A DNA stretch of 64,000 bases from Siphonodentalium dalli (GCA_032622095.1 CP136061.1:56247762-56311761); one strand, 5' to 3'; counted from the first letter of the stretch, positions 1-13,075 are shown. Numbers and translations are program-made. Notes: a model not told the origin generated them from the sequence alone.

Positions 1-1063
1 ATTACGCCATGTGGATATATACTGCCAGGCTGATCTGGTCGTGTCAATGGAGCTATGGGGATATATCACAGAACAACACATTTTGGGTTTCACACGATGC
101 GAGTTATTTTAGGAAATTGTATTAAGCCCACCGCACACGTCGCAACAATGTTGCACAACATTGTTATGCAACATTGTTGCGACGTGTGCGGTACCGCGTT
201 TTTTGTTGCACGCAACATTTTTTTGTTGTGCAACATTGTTGGGAACGATCAAATTATTTTGATTGTGTTGCTTGTTCTAGCCAATGGATGGACAGCGTTC
301 TATTTTTAGTCTATGACGTACAGCGTCAAATCTCAAGGTGAAGAGAAACATGGCGGCTCCCACCTCGAAATTTATTACAGTCGATATTTTGAACTAACAT
401 TGAAAACTGAAACATGCTTTCAAACAAAATAGGCGCAGACATTGAGAAACGATATAGTTTGACCGAGCGGAGTGGTTCCTGGGTTCGAAATGTGATTTGA
501 TTTTATTCACCAGCACATGGCATTCTGTAATTTCTGAGAGTGAGAATGATTCTCCTGAGTCCTGTTCTGTGTTCACACTCACAGGTCCAGACTTCAGTTC
601 AGTTCTCCAGTAGGGCCTATACTGCACTGACTACTGCATAATATATGTCTTGGTGAATACATTTCCTATCCAATGGTGTTCCACTTCCCATGTCTTGACA
701 ATATAGTAATTTGTACAAACTACACTGTCTACAGCTTGTACAGGTCTGAAAATTTAAATTGATTGAATTTGAACCACCGGCACCGATTTATCTATAATAT
801 TAATAGCCAAACTTGACTATAAATTATTTGCCGGTTCCTATTTACACGTAGAATTGATGGATGTTTACCGTGAAAATTTATAGTTAAATTATACCAATTG
901 AGAAATAACATTAACAAATATTTTAGAGAGCGAAACATCTGTTATGCAACCGTTATGGCTGTGGAAGATCAATCAGTCGATTATTGCCCGATGTTGATCA
1001 ATATGCCCTATCTGGCTGTCTCCGACTCAAAGGTTCGAAATCAAGGCCCACAACTTACGCTAA
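1..1063. other. Non-coding flank with a perfect short hairpin
   Basis: I see no gene here; the short ORFs lack recognisable motifs. The one clear structure is a perfect 25-bp inverted repeat at 131-155 / 167-191, with an 11-bp loop and arms containing CACACGTCGCAACAATG. Related AACATTGTTG and CGTGTGCG motifs recur at about 1945-2095, so this is probably a member of a small dispersed repeat family. Confidence 0.5.
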
Positions 1064-1471
1064 ATAGGTCATTGTCGCATGGTTTCTGGCAAAAAGACAC
1101 CCAGGATAGCTTAAACTGTCAAAAAGACACCCAGGATCTCTTAAACTGTCAAAAAGACACCCAGGATATCAAAGTCTCACCAAACAACCGGAATTTTGTT
1201 TAGCCGTCTGCTGTTAATATGTTAATATTGGTCCAACTATCAAGGATGCGGAATTGCTCTGTCAGTCAAACTCAAAGCCGAATTAAATTTCGTTGATATT
1301 TCACTCCGATCGCAAACAAATAATTATCATAATATTAATAGCAGACGTTGTTTGGCGAGACTTTGAGATCCTGGGTGTCTTTTTGACAGTTTACGAGATC
1401 CTGTGTGTCTTTTTGACAGTTTAAGATATCCTGGGTGTCTTTTTGTCAGAAACCATGCGACAATGACCTAT
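1064..1471. repeat. Foldback (long inverted repeat) element with internal 30-bp tandem units
   Basis: The left arm (about 1064-1219) and right arm (about 1331-1471) are inverted copies, starting ATAGGTCATTG and ending CAATGACCTAT. Each arm holds three head-to-tail 30-bp units built around AAAAAGACACCCAGGAT (units at 1091, 1121 and 1151 on the left). The arrangement is that of a foldback or MITE-like non-autonomous DNA transposon. The ORF across the left arm is only repeat sequence. Confidence 0.75.
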
Positions 1472-4089
1472 TCAGCACGACTTACACGCTCCTTCCAAAA
1501 TTCCCATTAATAATGAAAGGACATGAGATATATTTATAAACACTTGTAAGAGTAACTCTGTCCAAATAAAACAAAAAACAAGGTCCATGTTTGACGTATA
1601 TTATGCCCTCACCCACCACTCCATATAATTTAATAAAGGAGGTATAATAATAACTCCTGATATCCCCTCCCCAATAACACAGGAGGCACAAAATAACCAA
1701 ATTATATATGGCCTGGAGGTTTAATAATGATAACTCCATATAACCTATCCTATGAAAAAGTACTAAATTGGTCAAAATCCGTTCAGTGTATATATATAAC
1801 GTGCGTTAGCCAGGGTAGAGATTCGTGGCGAAATCGAGCCTGGTGCATGCTTTCCGCATCTATCAACTTGGGGGGGGGCCCAGAGCTGAACTTAGTATGC
1901 AGCAAACACGTGACTTGATGACGTTTTATCACGTGACTTGTTGTACAACAAATTCGCCGTGTGCGGTTAGTCACAACATTGTTGTATAACATTTGTTGTG
2001 TCATTTTGTTGTAGCGTGTGCGGACGCTTACAACAATGTTGTATGACCTATACAACATTGTTGTACAACAATGTTGCGACGTGTGCGCCCGGCTTTAGAC
2101 CGAAGTGTAATGTCCTATGCCCACAATATCACACAAAAGGTGATATCCAATTCTTTTTTTCTGGGGATATTTTCCAAGATTAGTAATATAACCAAGACAT
2201 CAGGTATCATCTGCAGAAGATATAATTTAATTTCGGTAAATATACACAATTTTTTTTTACTCCAAATATTACGAGAAATCATAAAAAGCGGAACGACGGT
2301 AAACAGGTAACGGAAACAACGATAAGCTAGGATTATATATATCATTAATGTAAATATATAATAGTCAAATAGTGACATAATTATATAATAAATGTATTTT
2401 ATTTGCACTGTATATTTTTATTAACTGTTTTCTGTTTATTTATTCGTTACTTGTGTTATTTTTGACGAATAAATTTTTTATTTTTTTTTTAAACTTAAAA
2501 CAAATATGAGCCTTTTATGACCGCGTTAATTGCTGTCGATATTTAGGTGTGAACAATGGCTGGGCCACTCTTGAAGATTTTATTGCGGAAACACAATGTA
2601 TAATATAACAGCTATTATTGCTGATGAAGTATGGCTCAGTTGGAATGTGGGCTAAAGGTCGTATTGCGAAGTAAGTATAGGGTGTGTATTTAATCCGATT
2701 AGTAGATTTTTTGGTCCGCATTTAGAGACTTTCTGGTGTGGTGAATGAGAAACCTGCAGTGATAGTAAGCCGTAGTTGTTGTAATAATTTGAAGGATTAG
2801 TATATAGTTGTTTTAACGGAATTCTGTAGTGGTGCATTCATGAAACCAATATATTTTATATTATAATGTAAATATATATATGCCTTATAATATGATCTTG
2901 ATGGCGTTATCATTTCTGACTATATATGGTTATCTTGTTATGTATAAGAGTTCACAGACCCCTGGGGAAAAATACTTATATACCAAAATAGATTATATAC
3001 CAGGGATCATTGGTATAGTCTATATATGTATTTTAGTATTTTCCCCAGGGGCCTGTGATAGAGTTGGAGTCTAAAATATCTATATATATTTTCCAACAAA
3101 ATCTAATATCCATGCTTTCTTGTCTTCAAAGAATGAAAGACCGCGCCCTTGGTGGGGGATACCAAACAGGGACGTGGCGACAGGGGTGGGTAAGGGTTGG
3201 GGATAAAGGGTCTCATCCCAAAGCAGTCAAAATTTTCAGTTGAAAATTTCATACCTGATCCAACAATAGTTTTCACACAAAAATTGAAATTGTTCTCGTA
3301 CTTTGATTTTCCAACAATTTATTTAATGGCGAATTTGTTGTTTTAGACCAACTTTTTGCATATTTTCCTACTTTTTATCAAACTTTTGAACTGAAATGGC
3401 CATAATTTGGAAATTTTCCAACCTTACGGGGGTGTCAGGTTGGAAATTTCCAAGAATTGGAAAGCTTGAAGGCAGTCTATAGATGCTAGGATTTTCCAAT
3501 TTTCATCTTTATTTTCACAAAATGTCTAACAACGGGCCTAACCATCGTCTACCCCGTGTGTCCTGTGCCTTCCACAGTGGCCAGTCAAAAACTGCTAATT
3601 AGATTCAGGAAAACAAATCGGGGTTCATTTGCCTGGCGTTATATCACTATATGTGTTAGGATTATATAATGTTCAGATCTAAACATTTTCTCATACTTGG
3701 CCGAACCATCCTTTGCCTCCCCTGGTTGGTGGCCACAATACTACTGATCCATTTAGAATAGGCTACCATCCAATAGTCTGTGCGGGAATAGTTGGGGGAA
3801 ATCAAAGCCCCAGGGGTGCGTGCAAATTGAATTACGCAAATATTTTGAGTTTGGTATGGTTCAAGTCGTGGTGTGCCATTGGAAATTCCAATTGGAACCC
3901 CCATCCCACAACGCAAACCTAGTGCCAAGGGGTCCCATTCGCGATTTTGTTTTAGGTTTCGGCATATACTGTTTTCTATCTGAGAATACACTGCAATTGA
4001 GTTTAAAGTTTTTACCCCCAGTTCACATGTTCTCATTCTGCTTTGGAAGATAGTACACAGTGGGTATAATAGCTGTGTAAAAATACTAT
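1472..4089. other. Non-coding AT-rich DNA with short repeats
   Basis: No supportable gene. It holds a second copy of the ACAACATTGTTG/CGTGTGCG repeat (about 1925-2095). It also has a small hairpin element with roughly 25-bp arms (2952-2976 / 3035-3058) around CCCCTGGGGAAAA and TTTTCCCCAGGGG. Confidence 0.5.
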
Positions 4090-4129
4090 TATATGACGAG
4101 TTTCGAGACAAAACATATTATACTAGCGA

Positions 4130-4450
4130 ACACAGACAACACGCTCATGTCTGTACACAGACACAACACGCTCATGTCTGGACACACATACGCTCTTTAT
4201 CAACGACACTGCGGATACGAACGCTCTTTAACTATCACGCGATTAACCCATGAATTTCCATTGCGGCGGCGGGGGATTGGGGAATGGGTGCTCTGATGTT
4301 CTCAGGAGCGTGCGATGACACTCCATGTGGAATTTTACCCTTAGATAGGAAGTTTGACCTCAATCCGTCCGGCAGTTTTCCCGGCCATAGCTAACAAACA
4401 AACAACAAACAAACAGACAGAAGTTCCAAAATATATATTAGATATATTGG
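4130..4450 (+). repeat. Interspersed repeat, copy 1 of an inverted pair
   Basis: This segment runs from the ACACGCTCATGTCTG repeats through TACGCTCTTTATCAACGAC to ACAGACAGAAGTTCC. It reappears in reverse orientation at about 5850-6165. The conserved block includes GGATACGAACGCTCTTTAAC and the CCGGCAGTTTTCCCGGCCAT region. The pair may be the long terminal arms of one roughly 2-kb element, or two independent insertions. ORFs in both copies are repeat translations, not genes. Confidence 0.65.
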
Positions 4451-5849
4451 GTGTAATCACGAAAAAACACTTTGGAGATAGAACAATTTGCATAACATTT
4501 TCAGTTTTTTCCCGTGCTATATATAGTGGTTTTTGTGTTTTTCAATCATATAATCGTGCAAAAATCCCAAGTCACGCCATTTTCTCTGCTATTTTAACCA
4601 AATAATTATCCTAGAAATAAGATGTTCGCACCTATAGTAGTGAGGAAGCATTATTTCCAACTGGTCACTTCGCTGACACTCTGCCAATTTCGGGTTCCAT
4701 TGCTTTTTATTGAAGACCAGAGATACAACATTTTAGCATTGAAATTTATTTAATTACGTGGTACAAAGTAGATTCAATGGTCAACAGTGGAGATAGAACA
4801 ATATAGCACTGTCAAAAAAGGGAGTTTTTCGGACAGGAAATCCCGCACCGAATCGAAAGATACCAATATCTAAATTTCCCGCCAAAATGGAGATAGAACA
4901 TTTTAGTTCTGACGCGACGCTATACAGATGTTAACATTAACTTATAGTACACGTGACCATGCTGATGTTTTACGCGTTGCGCAGCAGGTATCAGCTAGGG
5001 TATTTACTCCAATGCATCCGGAAGGCATGTGCCCAGATTTCCCACAGCGTATATACATGTACATCTATCTCTGCTGAAGTGTTCATCCCGGCGACATCCC
5101 GAGGTTCCATTTGAACCGACACAAGTCATCAGACATTGACAGCCAGACAGCACCTCGTGGGCAAGCTACATAATATGAGCAAACGACATCGCCAGGCAGA
5201 ATAGCGGCAGCCCGTTCCAGATGGAACCACTCAGTCTGGCGAACAGACGAACCTGTAGAAGCGGAACGTGTTGATCGGAGCTCGTTGAACGCAAATTGTA
5301 CCTGTCATTTGTTGTCCCGGAAGTAATTAAATCTGGAAAGTGGAACAAATCGAATGAAAAACGTATCCCCGATGGTTGTTCAAACTGCCTGGAACCTATA
5401 AACCACAGTAAATTCAATTTACCAGCTGCCATCCCGCCGTGCGTTCCCCGGTCGCCCCTTTTATAAATATACTTACATGCGATATACTGAAATACAACGG
5501 CATTCAGATTGGAATTAATAAGGAAATCGGCCATGTTTCAATTCTATATACATGTATAGGCGATCGAGTAAGGCAACAAGGCAACATCCTAACTTGTCCA
5601 CAGAGACCAATAGTTATTCGTTTAAGCTCCATTTTTTTCCTCAAGAATTATTTATCATGGCAATGGGCTTAATTGTTACTATAGTTAGTCCGTGGGTCAG
5701 ACCGAAAATTGTGACATCTTGAGTGAGTAACTGAACCTATTATTATGCGTTATCATCCCCATGTCAGAAAAATGTAGACCTTCATGTAAAAATGGTCCGT
5801 TTTCTCGAGGCCGTTATTGGCCAATTTTACTGAATTTTTTTTAGTTCTG

Positions 5850-6165
5850 CTATTCTAATATATATTTTGGGACTTCTGTCTGTTTGTTTGTTAGCTATAT
5901 ATGGCCGGGAAAACTGCCAGACGGATTTAGCCCAAACTTCCTATCTAAGGGTAAAAACCCAGATGAAGTGTCGTCGCATTGCTTTTGAGAAGCTCCGAGC
6001 ACTCATTCTCCATTCCCACTGCCGCCGTCTTGGAATTGTGGGGGTTAATCGCGTGATAGTTAAAGAGCGTTCGTATCCACAGTGTCGTTGATAAAGAGCG
6101 TATATGTGTCCATACATGAGCGTGTTGTATCTGTGTCCAGACATGAGGTGTCGTGTCATCCTTAT
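5850..6165 (-). repeat. Interspersed repeat, copy 2 of an inverted pair
   Basis: Reverse-complement counterpart of the 4130-4450 repeat, diverged at scattered positions. It contains the TAAAGAGCGTTCGTATCC block, which resembles the TAAAGAGCGTT motif scattered around 42-43.3 kb. The Helitron-type terminus at 6445 lies just downstream, so this copy may be part of a non-autonomous Helitron. Confidence 0.6.
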
Positions 6166-6389
6166 GTCTGTGGTTCCTAGGAATGGGGGAGATTTTCATC
6201 GGGTCAGTTTTTCCGCCCGATGTGACCTTCACCTTGAAACGGGTACCCACAAATTATATATATGTATGTGTGTGTCCGTTATAGACTCGAAAACGGCCCT
6301 ACCGACGGAGTCCAAACTTGCTACCTAGGGCCACTTTTGTCCGGGAACTCTCATGCACCAGTCAAATTGTGACCCCGACCTGACCTTGA

Positions 6390-6445
6390 CCTTCAAAATG
6401 ATGAATTCAAGGTCAAAGCCCGGACGAAGTCGGGTCACCCGCTAG
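6390..6445 (+). mobile_element. Helitron-type 3' terminus
   Basis: A GC-rich hairpin (CCCGGACGAAGTCGGG, 6419-6434, with one bulge) is followed a few bases later by CTAG at 6442-6445 and a T. A short hairpin before CTRR-T is the signature of Helitron 3' ends. The 5' end of this element was not located, so only the terminus is annotated. Confidence 0.6.
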
Positions 6446-6635
6446 TATATATATATTTCGCGCATGCATGAAATTCCATGATAAGAAAAGGAAAAAGAAA
6501 TAATAATCACCATCACAAAATGCTTACCTTTTTTTCTTTTTTTCTTTTTTTTCTCACCAATAAAGGCAACAACATGAGGGATTAAGGGGAGGACCATTCG
6601 GTCCTTCCGACAATCCCGGGCTAGCCCCCGAACCA

Positions 6636-6637
<2 letters not shown>

Positions 6638-6673
<36 letters not shown>
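6638..6673. repeat. (CT)n microsatellite
   Basis: Uninterrupted CT dinucleotide tract of about 36 bp. Confidence 0.9.
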
Positions 6674-6678
<5 letters not shown>

Positions 6679-7199
6679 GATATTTAGAGGAAGAGGACCT
6701 GAATACATTTGTTTCAGAAAACTATGATTTGCATGACACCCTGTGCTTATATCTACATATATTTATTTATTTATTTATATTTTAGGTAAAAAAAATTGCA
6801 ACTGATTCAAATGAAGATCATTGGACTTAAGATATATGTATGCTTAATATGTCGCAGCATATCAAAAGAATGAGCTATCAAGTTACACATATTTATTTTT
6901 AAATAATCATTTTAACCACCCCTGAAGCAAAATCTAACCCTCATGAATTCCTGTTTTTTTACATTGCTCAAATTGTTGGGTTCCAATAGGCTTATTATCA
7001 GGAGAGAATTGTTTCTATACAAGCTTTTTAAAACGGAAGTATAAAAATGCTAAGATTCCTCAGTGTCAGGAGTCTATGCTGAATGTGGTTGTCCAGCAAT
7101 AGTACCATTATTTTAAAATAACTATTTTGAGCAAGATTGTTTTCCATTTCTATTTGATCAATTTAAACGACCATGGGTCAAGTCCAGAGGCCAAGCGAT

Positions 7200-8370
7200 G
7201 ACATAAAAACATGCCAAATTTAGAGGGACTTCCGCGATTTGTTAATGCGATTTGAGGGACACCCGCGATTTAATTTCTGCAATCGGGACACACCCACAGC
7301 GTTCTCATGGAGTGCATGTAGACGTTATATTGTTAAAGAATAATATTATTGAATTGACTGAATACCATGCATGCACAAATAATAAATATTATTTATCGTA
7401 TATATATATTCACAAATTTAATTTAATTTAAACGGGACCTCCGCGAATATAATTGATGAATTAAGCCATATAGCGTTCTCCTGGAGTACATGTGCATTAC
7501 ACCGTTAAAGAATAATATTATTTAGTTGGCTGAATAACAACAATTTTCTTCATCTTATTCACAGATTATAATGGGACCTCCGGGCATGCATGGGCACGTA
7601 TATATGGGGTCTTCCACAATTTTTTTTATCATGGTATAATATTTAATCTCGGCAAAGGGATCTCCGCGAATATAACTAATTGGTGAATAAAACCATTATT
7701 ATCTATTATTCGTTGAATATGTATTAACAGTATAGCCAGTATACACCACTTTCCTTCTTTAAAGTTGTTTGTTTTGCCAATGAGAGGGACTTCCGCGAAT
7801 TGTGAATGCGTGTTGAGGGACATCCGCGGTTTAATTCGCGCGATCGATATACCTCCACACAGTGTTCTCTTGGAGTATATGAGCTAGTTAATGAATAATA
7901 GTATTTAATTGACTGAAAGACATCAATAATAAATATTCTTATAAAGGGACCTATAAAGCTCCGGGCATACATGCATGCATGGGCGCACGCATATATATAC
8001 ATGGGGACCACCGCTAATTTTTATCGCCGTTTTCAATGTCCGCAAAGGGATCTCCGCGAATATATTGATTAATTAAACCATTATTATTTATTATTCATTG
8101 AAGAATATGTATTAATATACACCACCTTCCTTCTTTAAAATTGTTTGTTGTGCCAACTTAGAGGGACTTCCGCGAATTGTGAATGCGAGTTGATGGACAT
8201 CCGCGATTTGTTTGCGCGATCGGAACACACACGACAACGTTCTCCTGGAGTATATAAGGTAATTCCCTTCCTTTTGCTAATTTACAGAGGGACCTCCGCG
8301 AATTGTGAATGCGGGTTGAGGGATCTCCGCGATATAATTTGCGTGATCGGGACATCCCCGCAACATTCTG
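7200..8370. repeat. Cluster of diverged GAGGGACNTCCGCGA repeats
   Basis: The motif AGGGACTTCCGCGA or its variants (GGGATCTCCGCGAATAT, GGGACATCCGCGA) recurs about every 60-200 bp, near 7226, 7430, 7660, 7785, 7815, 8045, 8160, 8200, 8287 and 8320. Companion motifs are GATCGGGACACACCC and GTTCTCCTGGAGTATAT. It looks like an old, irregular tandem array. The ORFs across it are translations of the repeat. Confidence 0.65.
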
Positions 8371-8399
8371 CGGGATTATATACACATGCGTTAGCTAAT

Positions 8400-9477
8400 G
8401 AATAATTATCACAGATGCTCATATATAAGGCATCACAAACAATTTCACTGAACGGTCACTCCAGTGCACCAGGATACAACCAGCCAACACCCCCCCCCCA
8501 GTATAAGAAACTGGCAAACATGCATGAGTTTTTCAGCGATCCAAAGTATTTAGCACCATGTGGATATCAGAAAGACTCTTGCCCACTTATGTGACAGTAG
8601 TGCATGGATGTGAGAACTAGCAGGGAAGATAACCATCAACTTGTGACTCTGGGCGATTGATGTGCATATTCACACTGGAGATCCGTGAACTCGATTATAT
8701 ACCGGTTACGCGAACTATAAGTATACAACGGTCATTTTTTTAATTTTCACGTCGAAGCTATACTGCAAAAAATCGATGAGTATTAAACAAAACAATGATA
8801 TTATCCATATCAGATTAATTAAAAAACGTGTGAGAATGAACCATCTATCGGAAGAAGTAATCCATTGCCGGAACAATGTCTTAATCGTGTCACAAAAGAG
8901 ATTTATATACCTTATTTCTTGAATAAATTCCAAGTTTACGATTTCAATCGTTAGGTGAGACCCTGTCGGCTGTTTTCTGAATGTATGTTATGTGTCTCCA
9001 AATATAGGCTAGCATCTCAGCATACTTATATGTTGAACCCAGTTGTTATAACAAGGTGAAAGGCATGTATACGGTATGTATTTTGAAATCCAGTATTATT
9101 TCTGCAAGAACTCGCACAACGGTTTCGAACACCACGCACTTAGGTTATAAGCAAACATTTTTATATAACACGCACACAGGTTTTCAATATTAGAACAAAA
9201 TATTAAACCTCCATAAAATGGTCGACATAGAGTATATACCTAAGGAGTTTCAGTGTTATGCGCACACAATGCGCATTGGTTTAAACAATAGAGTCAGCAC
9301 TGGGCCTTTCACATAACTGCATAAAAAGACGTCCGTTAATTTTAGTGGACAACTTTACTAAACAGTCAGTAAATTGGTGTGTGCATGAATGCATTGCGCG
9401 ATGCCCAGAAAAATGCACAAATTTATGTGACGAGATCAAGACTCCCATATAAAAGAGCACAATTGTAATACCATGAC
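8400..9477. other. No gene seen
   Basis: AT-rich sequence with a short poly-C tract near 8490. No ORF has recognisable motifs, and no further repeat structure was evident by eye. Confidence 0.4.
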
Positions 9478-9985
9478 TTGTTACTACAATGGTACTACCG
9501 TGGTACTATCATGGTACTACCGTGGTACTACCATGGTAGTGTCGCACTAACATGATACGATAAGTGACATTTACCATGTTACTACCATGATACATTGGAA
9601 CTCTACTAGGGAAGGGGCCTACTTTACCATGATATTATAATGGCAGTTTGGTACTACCAAGTCAGTATAGTACTACCACGGTATACTACCATGGTACAAC
9701 CACGTTAAATTGATATATACCATGTACTATACCATGGCAGTGTACTAAAGTACTCTACCATGTTTTTGGTCACAGTTGGTACTACCATGCATTGTAGTAT
9801 GGTATACTACCCCGCATGGTATTACCACGGTAAAGTGATAACTACCATTGTACTACCATGGAAAGTACATATTATAGGGTAAACTACAATGCTACAGTTG
9901 ATGCCGTTGTAACGTGTCTTTTGTTATATCAGACTAGATTATTCTACAATATAATTGACCAAGTATTCTCGGCCCACAACTGCTC
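9478..9985. repeat. CCATGG/GTACTACCATGGTA imperfect palindromic array
   Basis: More than a dozen imperfect copies of the self-complementary unit GTACTACCATGGTAGTAC lie in about 400 bp. They are followed by a unique end block containing GACTAGATTATTCTACA and GACCAAGTATTCTCGG. The same end block plus array occurs inverted at about 62,970-63,540, and a partial copy of the end lies near 61,200. This is an interspersed repeat family with a palindromic satellite-like body. Confidence 0.75.
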
Positions 9986-10675
9986 GGGATATTGACTGTA
10001 CATACAAGGTTACATCTTTCGACGAATACATTTTTAACAAGCGAATGGAGCTAAATGCATTGCATGGGTGTGAAACGCTTGCGTTATGCGGAAAGCTAAC
10101 GGATAGTTCAACGCACTTATATGTGAAAGGTGTACGCACCGTGCGTAACTTAAACGCATGTGTTAAACGCATGTATATGAGCGCAGCTTAAGAAATAAGA
10201 CAGGCGCCTCCGTTCCGCGCTATGATATACGAGTGCTAAGCTATATAAAGTGTGCATATATTTGTTTTTGTCCATATATAATAGTATTTAATTCACAGAG
10301 ATGATATTATTTCAGATTAAAGTCTGAGTGTGGTAGTATAATCACATTGAGCTTTTAACAATTTATACGATTCTATTCCATGGTTTCATTCTACACATGT
10401 TTATGCTAAAGGAAGGATGCAGAATACTGCTTCAAAATATCATAAGTTGTATGTGGTTGTTCATTTGGGGAAAAAACACTATGTGCTATATAACAACAAT
10501 AGTCGGTTGATGGCATACTATAATGCATGCAATATGTTATAGATGGGGTTTCAACTAACGTGGACCATTTAGCCATCAAATTTCGTCAGCAGGATTTACT
10601 ATGCAGAACATTCCATTGGAAGCTTAACCTATGCGCGTGGTATCGAAAACCGTTGTGCGTGGTTTAAACCATTTT
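9986..10675. other. No gene seen (insertion site of the LINE)
   Basis: Short ORFs at about 9939-10191 have no recognisable domain. The segment leads into the left copy of the LINE target duplication. Confidence 0.4.
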
Positions 10676-10684
10676 TAAGTAACC
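10676..10684. repeat. Left target-site duplication of the LINE (TAAGTAACC)
   Basis: The 9-mer TAAGTAACC here recurs at 31251-31259, immediately after the LINE 3' end. It brackets a LINE that has since been expanded by two insertions. The match is short, so some doubt remains. Confidence 0.6.
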
Positions 10685-10689
10685 ACATG

Positions 10690-11946
10690 CATCCCACCAT
10701 TATATAGTCAACACGGAGATGTCACTATTGATGGAAAAACCTATGTGACAGATGATCGCGAGAAAGCGAAGTGTTTAAACGAGGCCTTCATTTTAAATTC
10801 AAATATCGATGATCGTGGTCACGAAATTCCAACCCTTCTCCGTAGATGCTCCAAATCGCTATCCAATATTATTTTCACCCGAGATAAGATCATTACTGCA
10901 ATTAAATCACTCAAAGTTAACAAAGCCCATGGATTTGATGGCATAAGCCCAAAAATGATTCACGCTACTGCATGCTGAATCGATTGTTGTTCCATTAGAA
11001 ATTATTTTTAAAAAGTCAGTAGAGCTCGGCCAATTCCCATCAGACTGGAAAAAAGCAAATGTTATCCCCATATTTAAAAAAGATGATCCTGCCGATTGTA
11101 TAAATTACCGTCCTATTTCCCTCCTTCCGAGCCTCGGCAAAGTGTTTGAAAAAATAATTACCCAACATCTTATGTCATTTTTCCAAGATAACAAACTAAT
11201 GTACCAACATCAATCTGGTTTTATTCCCGGACATAGCACGACCTTCCAATTAACAGATCTATATCATAACCTCTGTCAGACTCTCGATAATGACTTATAC
11301 ACATGTTCAGTTTTTTGCGATATATCAAAGGCATTTGAAAGAGTCTGGCATAGGGGACTGATATATAAGCTAGAACAATACGGCATATCCGGTCCGTTAT
11401 TGAAATGGCTGGAAGATTACCTCAGTAATCGAAAACAACGAGTCTTAATAAACAATTCATATTCCAACTTCCAACCCATTCCAGCCGGAGTTCCCCAAGG
11501 ATAAATACTCGGACCTTTCCTTTTCCTGGTATATATAAATGATCTCCCAGATAATTTAAATTCCGAAACAAGAATGTACGCAGATGACACATGTCTCACG
11601 TCCAAACACTATGACATAAAGCTGCTAGAAAGAAGTGTAAACCAAGACCTTAATAAAATATCAGATTGGGCCAACAAATGGCTTGTAAACTTTAATCCAA
11701 CCAAAACTAAGGCAATATTGTTCTCCCTGACCCCTCGAGAGGTCCCTCTAGATTTAACCTTCCAAAATAAAAGAATTGACATAATTGAGTCGCATAAACA
11801 CCTTGGTCTCGAAATACAAAGCAATTTAAATTGGAATATCCAAATTGAATCTATAGTCAAAAAAGTTGTCCCGCGACTATCGATACTCAGAAGATACAAG
11901 TACAACCTAGATCGAAGAACACTCGATAAGATATACAAGGCCTATA
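10690..11946 (+). pseudogene. LINE reverse transcriptase, N-terminal piece (broken)
   Basis: Encodes the fingers and palm of a non-LTR reverse transcriptase. Visible motifs are NYRPISLLPSLGKVFEKI, a QSGFIPGHST block, CDISKAFERVWHRGL (motif A, catalytic Asp), AGVPQG (motif B) and MYADDT (motif C, catalytic Asp pair, about 11574-11591). It is clearly dead: a frameshift near 10976 separates the first ORF (10745-10978) from the next, and a TAA at 11502-11504 interrupts motif B just before ILGP. The frame then continues to 11946, where the MITE enters. The endonuclease domain is absent. Confidence 0.85.
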
Positions 11947-12743
11947 CACTCTTATGACTAATGTGTAGGTTTTCTACACAAAATGTGTAGCCCTGCTACA
12001 CAATCATTATTCAATTTTGATCTTAAACATATTTGTGTAGTATATGTGTAGTTTCATATTCGTACACAAATTGTGTTACAATTTTTACTCATAAATGGGT
12101 AATTTTTTACACATTTATCCACAACTGTGTGCATAAAATCAACACATATCCCTTACACATTTTGTGTAGGTTCTTACACACACAGTTCGTAGACAAGAAA
12201 TGCAAGTTCAGTAGTCCGACCTGTGGGTATAGTATTAAAGATATATGCAGATGTATATGTTAAAACTTTAATGGCGCATAGTGGTATGTAGTATTTTGTT
12301 CTGTACTGTGAGTTTTTGCTTTGAATGAACAAACCAGGGTCGTGGCGTAATTGCATACTATTAGTATTATTACAACAATCATAACAAGAGTCTAAGGGCA
12401 GTAATCGCCATGAAAGTTTTAACAAATAAATCCTCATATACTATTAATACTAAACCCACAAATTGGAATTCTGAACTTTCATCTTTGTCTACGATCGCTG
12501 TAGATTGTATTCCAAAAAATATACTCAAACAATATGGCCGTCACGTAGCAGACTATGAAACTGAAGGCACCTCAATGCGCATGCTCTACGTTCTTACACA
12601 ATTTTGTGTAACAAAATATACACATTATGTGTAGAACGGCACTTGGTCAATGTATTTGTATGTAAAACTACACATTGCTATGTGTATTAACCGGGTTTAC
12701 ACATTTGATGTGTAATCGTTTCTACACATTAGTTATAAGAGTG
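11947..12743. mobile_element. 797-bp TA-target MITE (Tc1/mariner-like) inserted in the LINE
   Basis: It begins CACTCTTATGACTAATG and ends CATTAGTTATAAGAGTG, giving terminal inverted repeats of about 22 bp with one mismatch. It is flanked by TA at 11945-11946 and 12744-12745. Many ACACATTTTGTGTAG-type submotifs lie near both ends. No transposase ORF is present, so it is non-autonomous. TA duplication points to the Tc1/mariner superfamily; assignment rests on that alone. Confidence 0.85.
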
Positions 12744-12745
12744 TA

Positions 12746-13075
12746 TCTTGCCTCTCCTAGATTATGCGGACGTAATTTGGGAAAACGCGCCGACATATTT
12801 ACTAAATAAACTTGACCGGATTCACGTTGATGCCGCTAGAATAGTTACAGGGCTCACGCGCTCAGTTCCCAATAATGCGGTCCTATGCGAAGCTGGCTGG
12901 CCTTCTCTGAACATTCGCAGAGAGAAGCACCAATTACAAACTATGTTCAAGATTATAAATAACGAAACTCCATATTATTTATCTTGCTTACTCCCACCAC
13001 GCTCGGTACAAGTCTCCAGCTATAACATGCGAAATCCGGGCAGATTCCATTCATATTATAGTAGAACTGAACATT
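12746..13075 (+). pseudogene. LINE reverse transcriptase, middle piece (thumb region)
   Basis: The frame resumes right after the MITE with LPLLDYADVIWENAP, the segment that normally follows the RT palm in CR1/Jockey-type LINEs. It then runs through a DRIHVDAARIVTGLTR block until the Polinton enters at 13076. The last six bases, AACATT (13070-13075), are duplicated on the far side of the Polinton. Confidence 0.8.
13070..13075. repeat. Left Polinton target-site duplication (AACATT)
   Basis: AACATT occurs immediately outside both element ends (13070-13075 and 30402-30407). A 6-bp duplication is the known integration signature of Polintons/Mavericks. It lies in LINE coding sequence, whose frame matches across the two flanks, which fixes the boundaries exactly. 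Confidence 0.93.

Noticed and set aside
9478-9890. CRISPR array
   Set aside because: The repeats are imperfect, self-overlapping palindromes without regular spacers, in a eukaryotic context.
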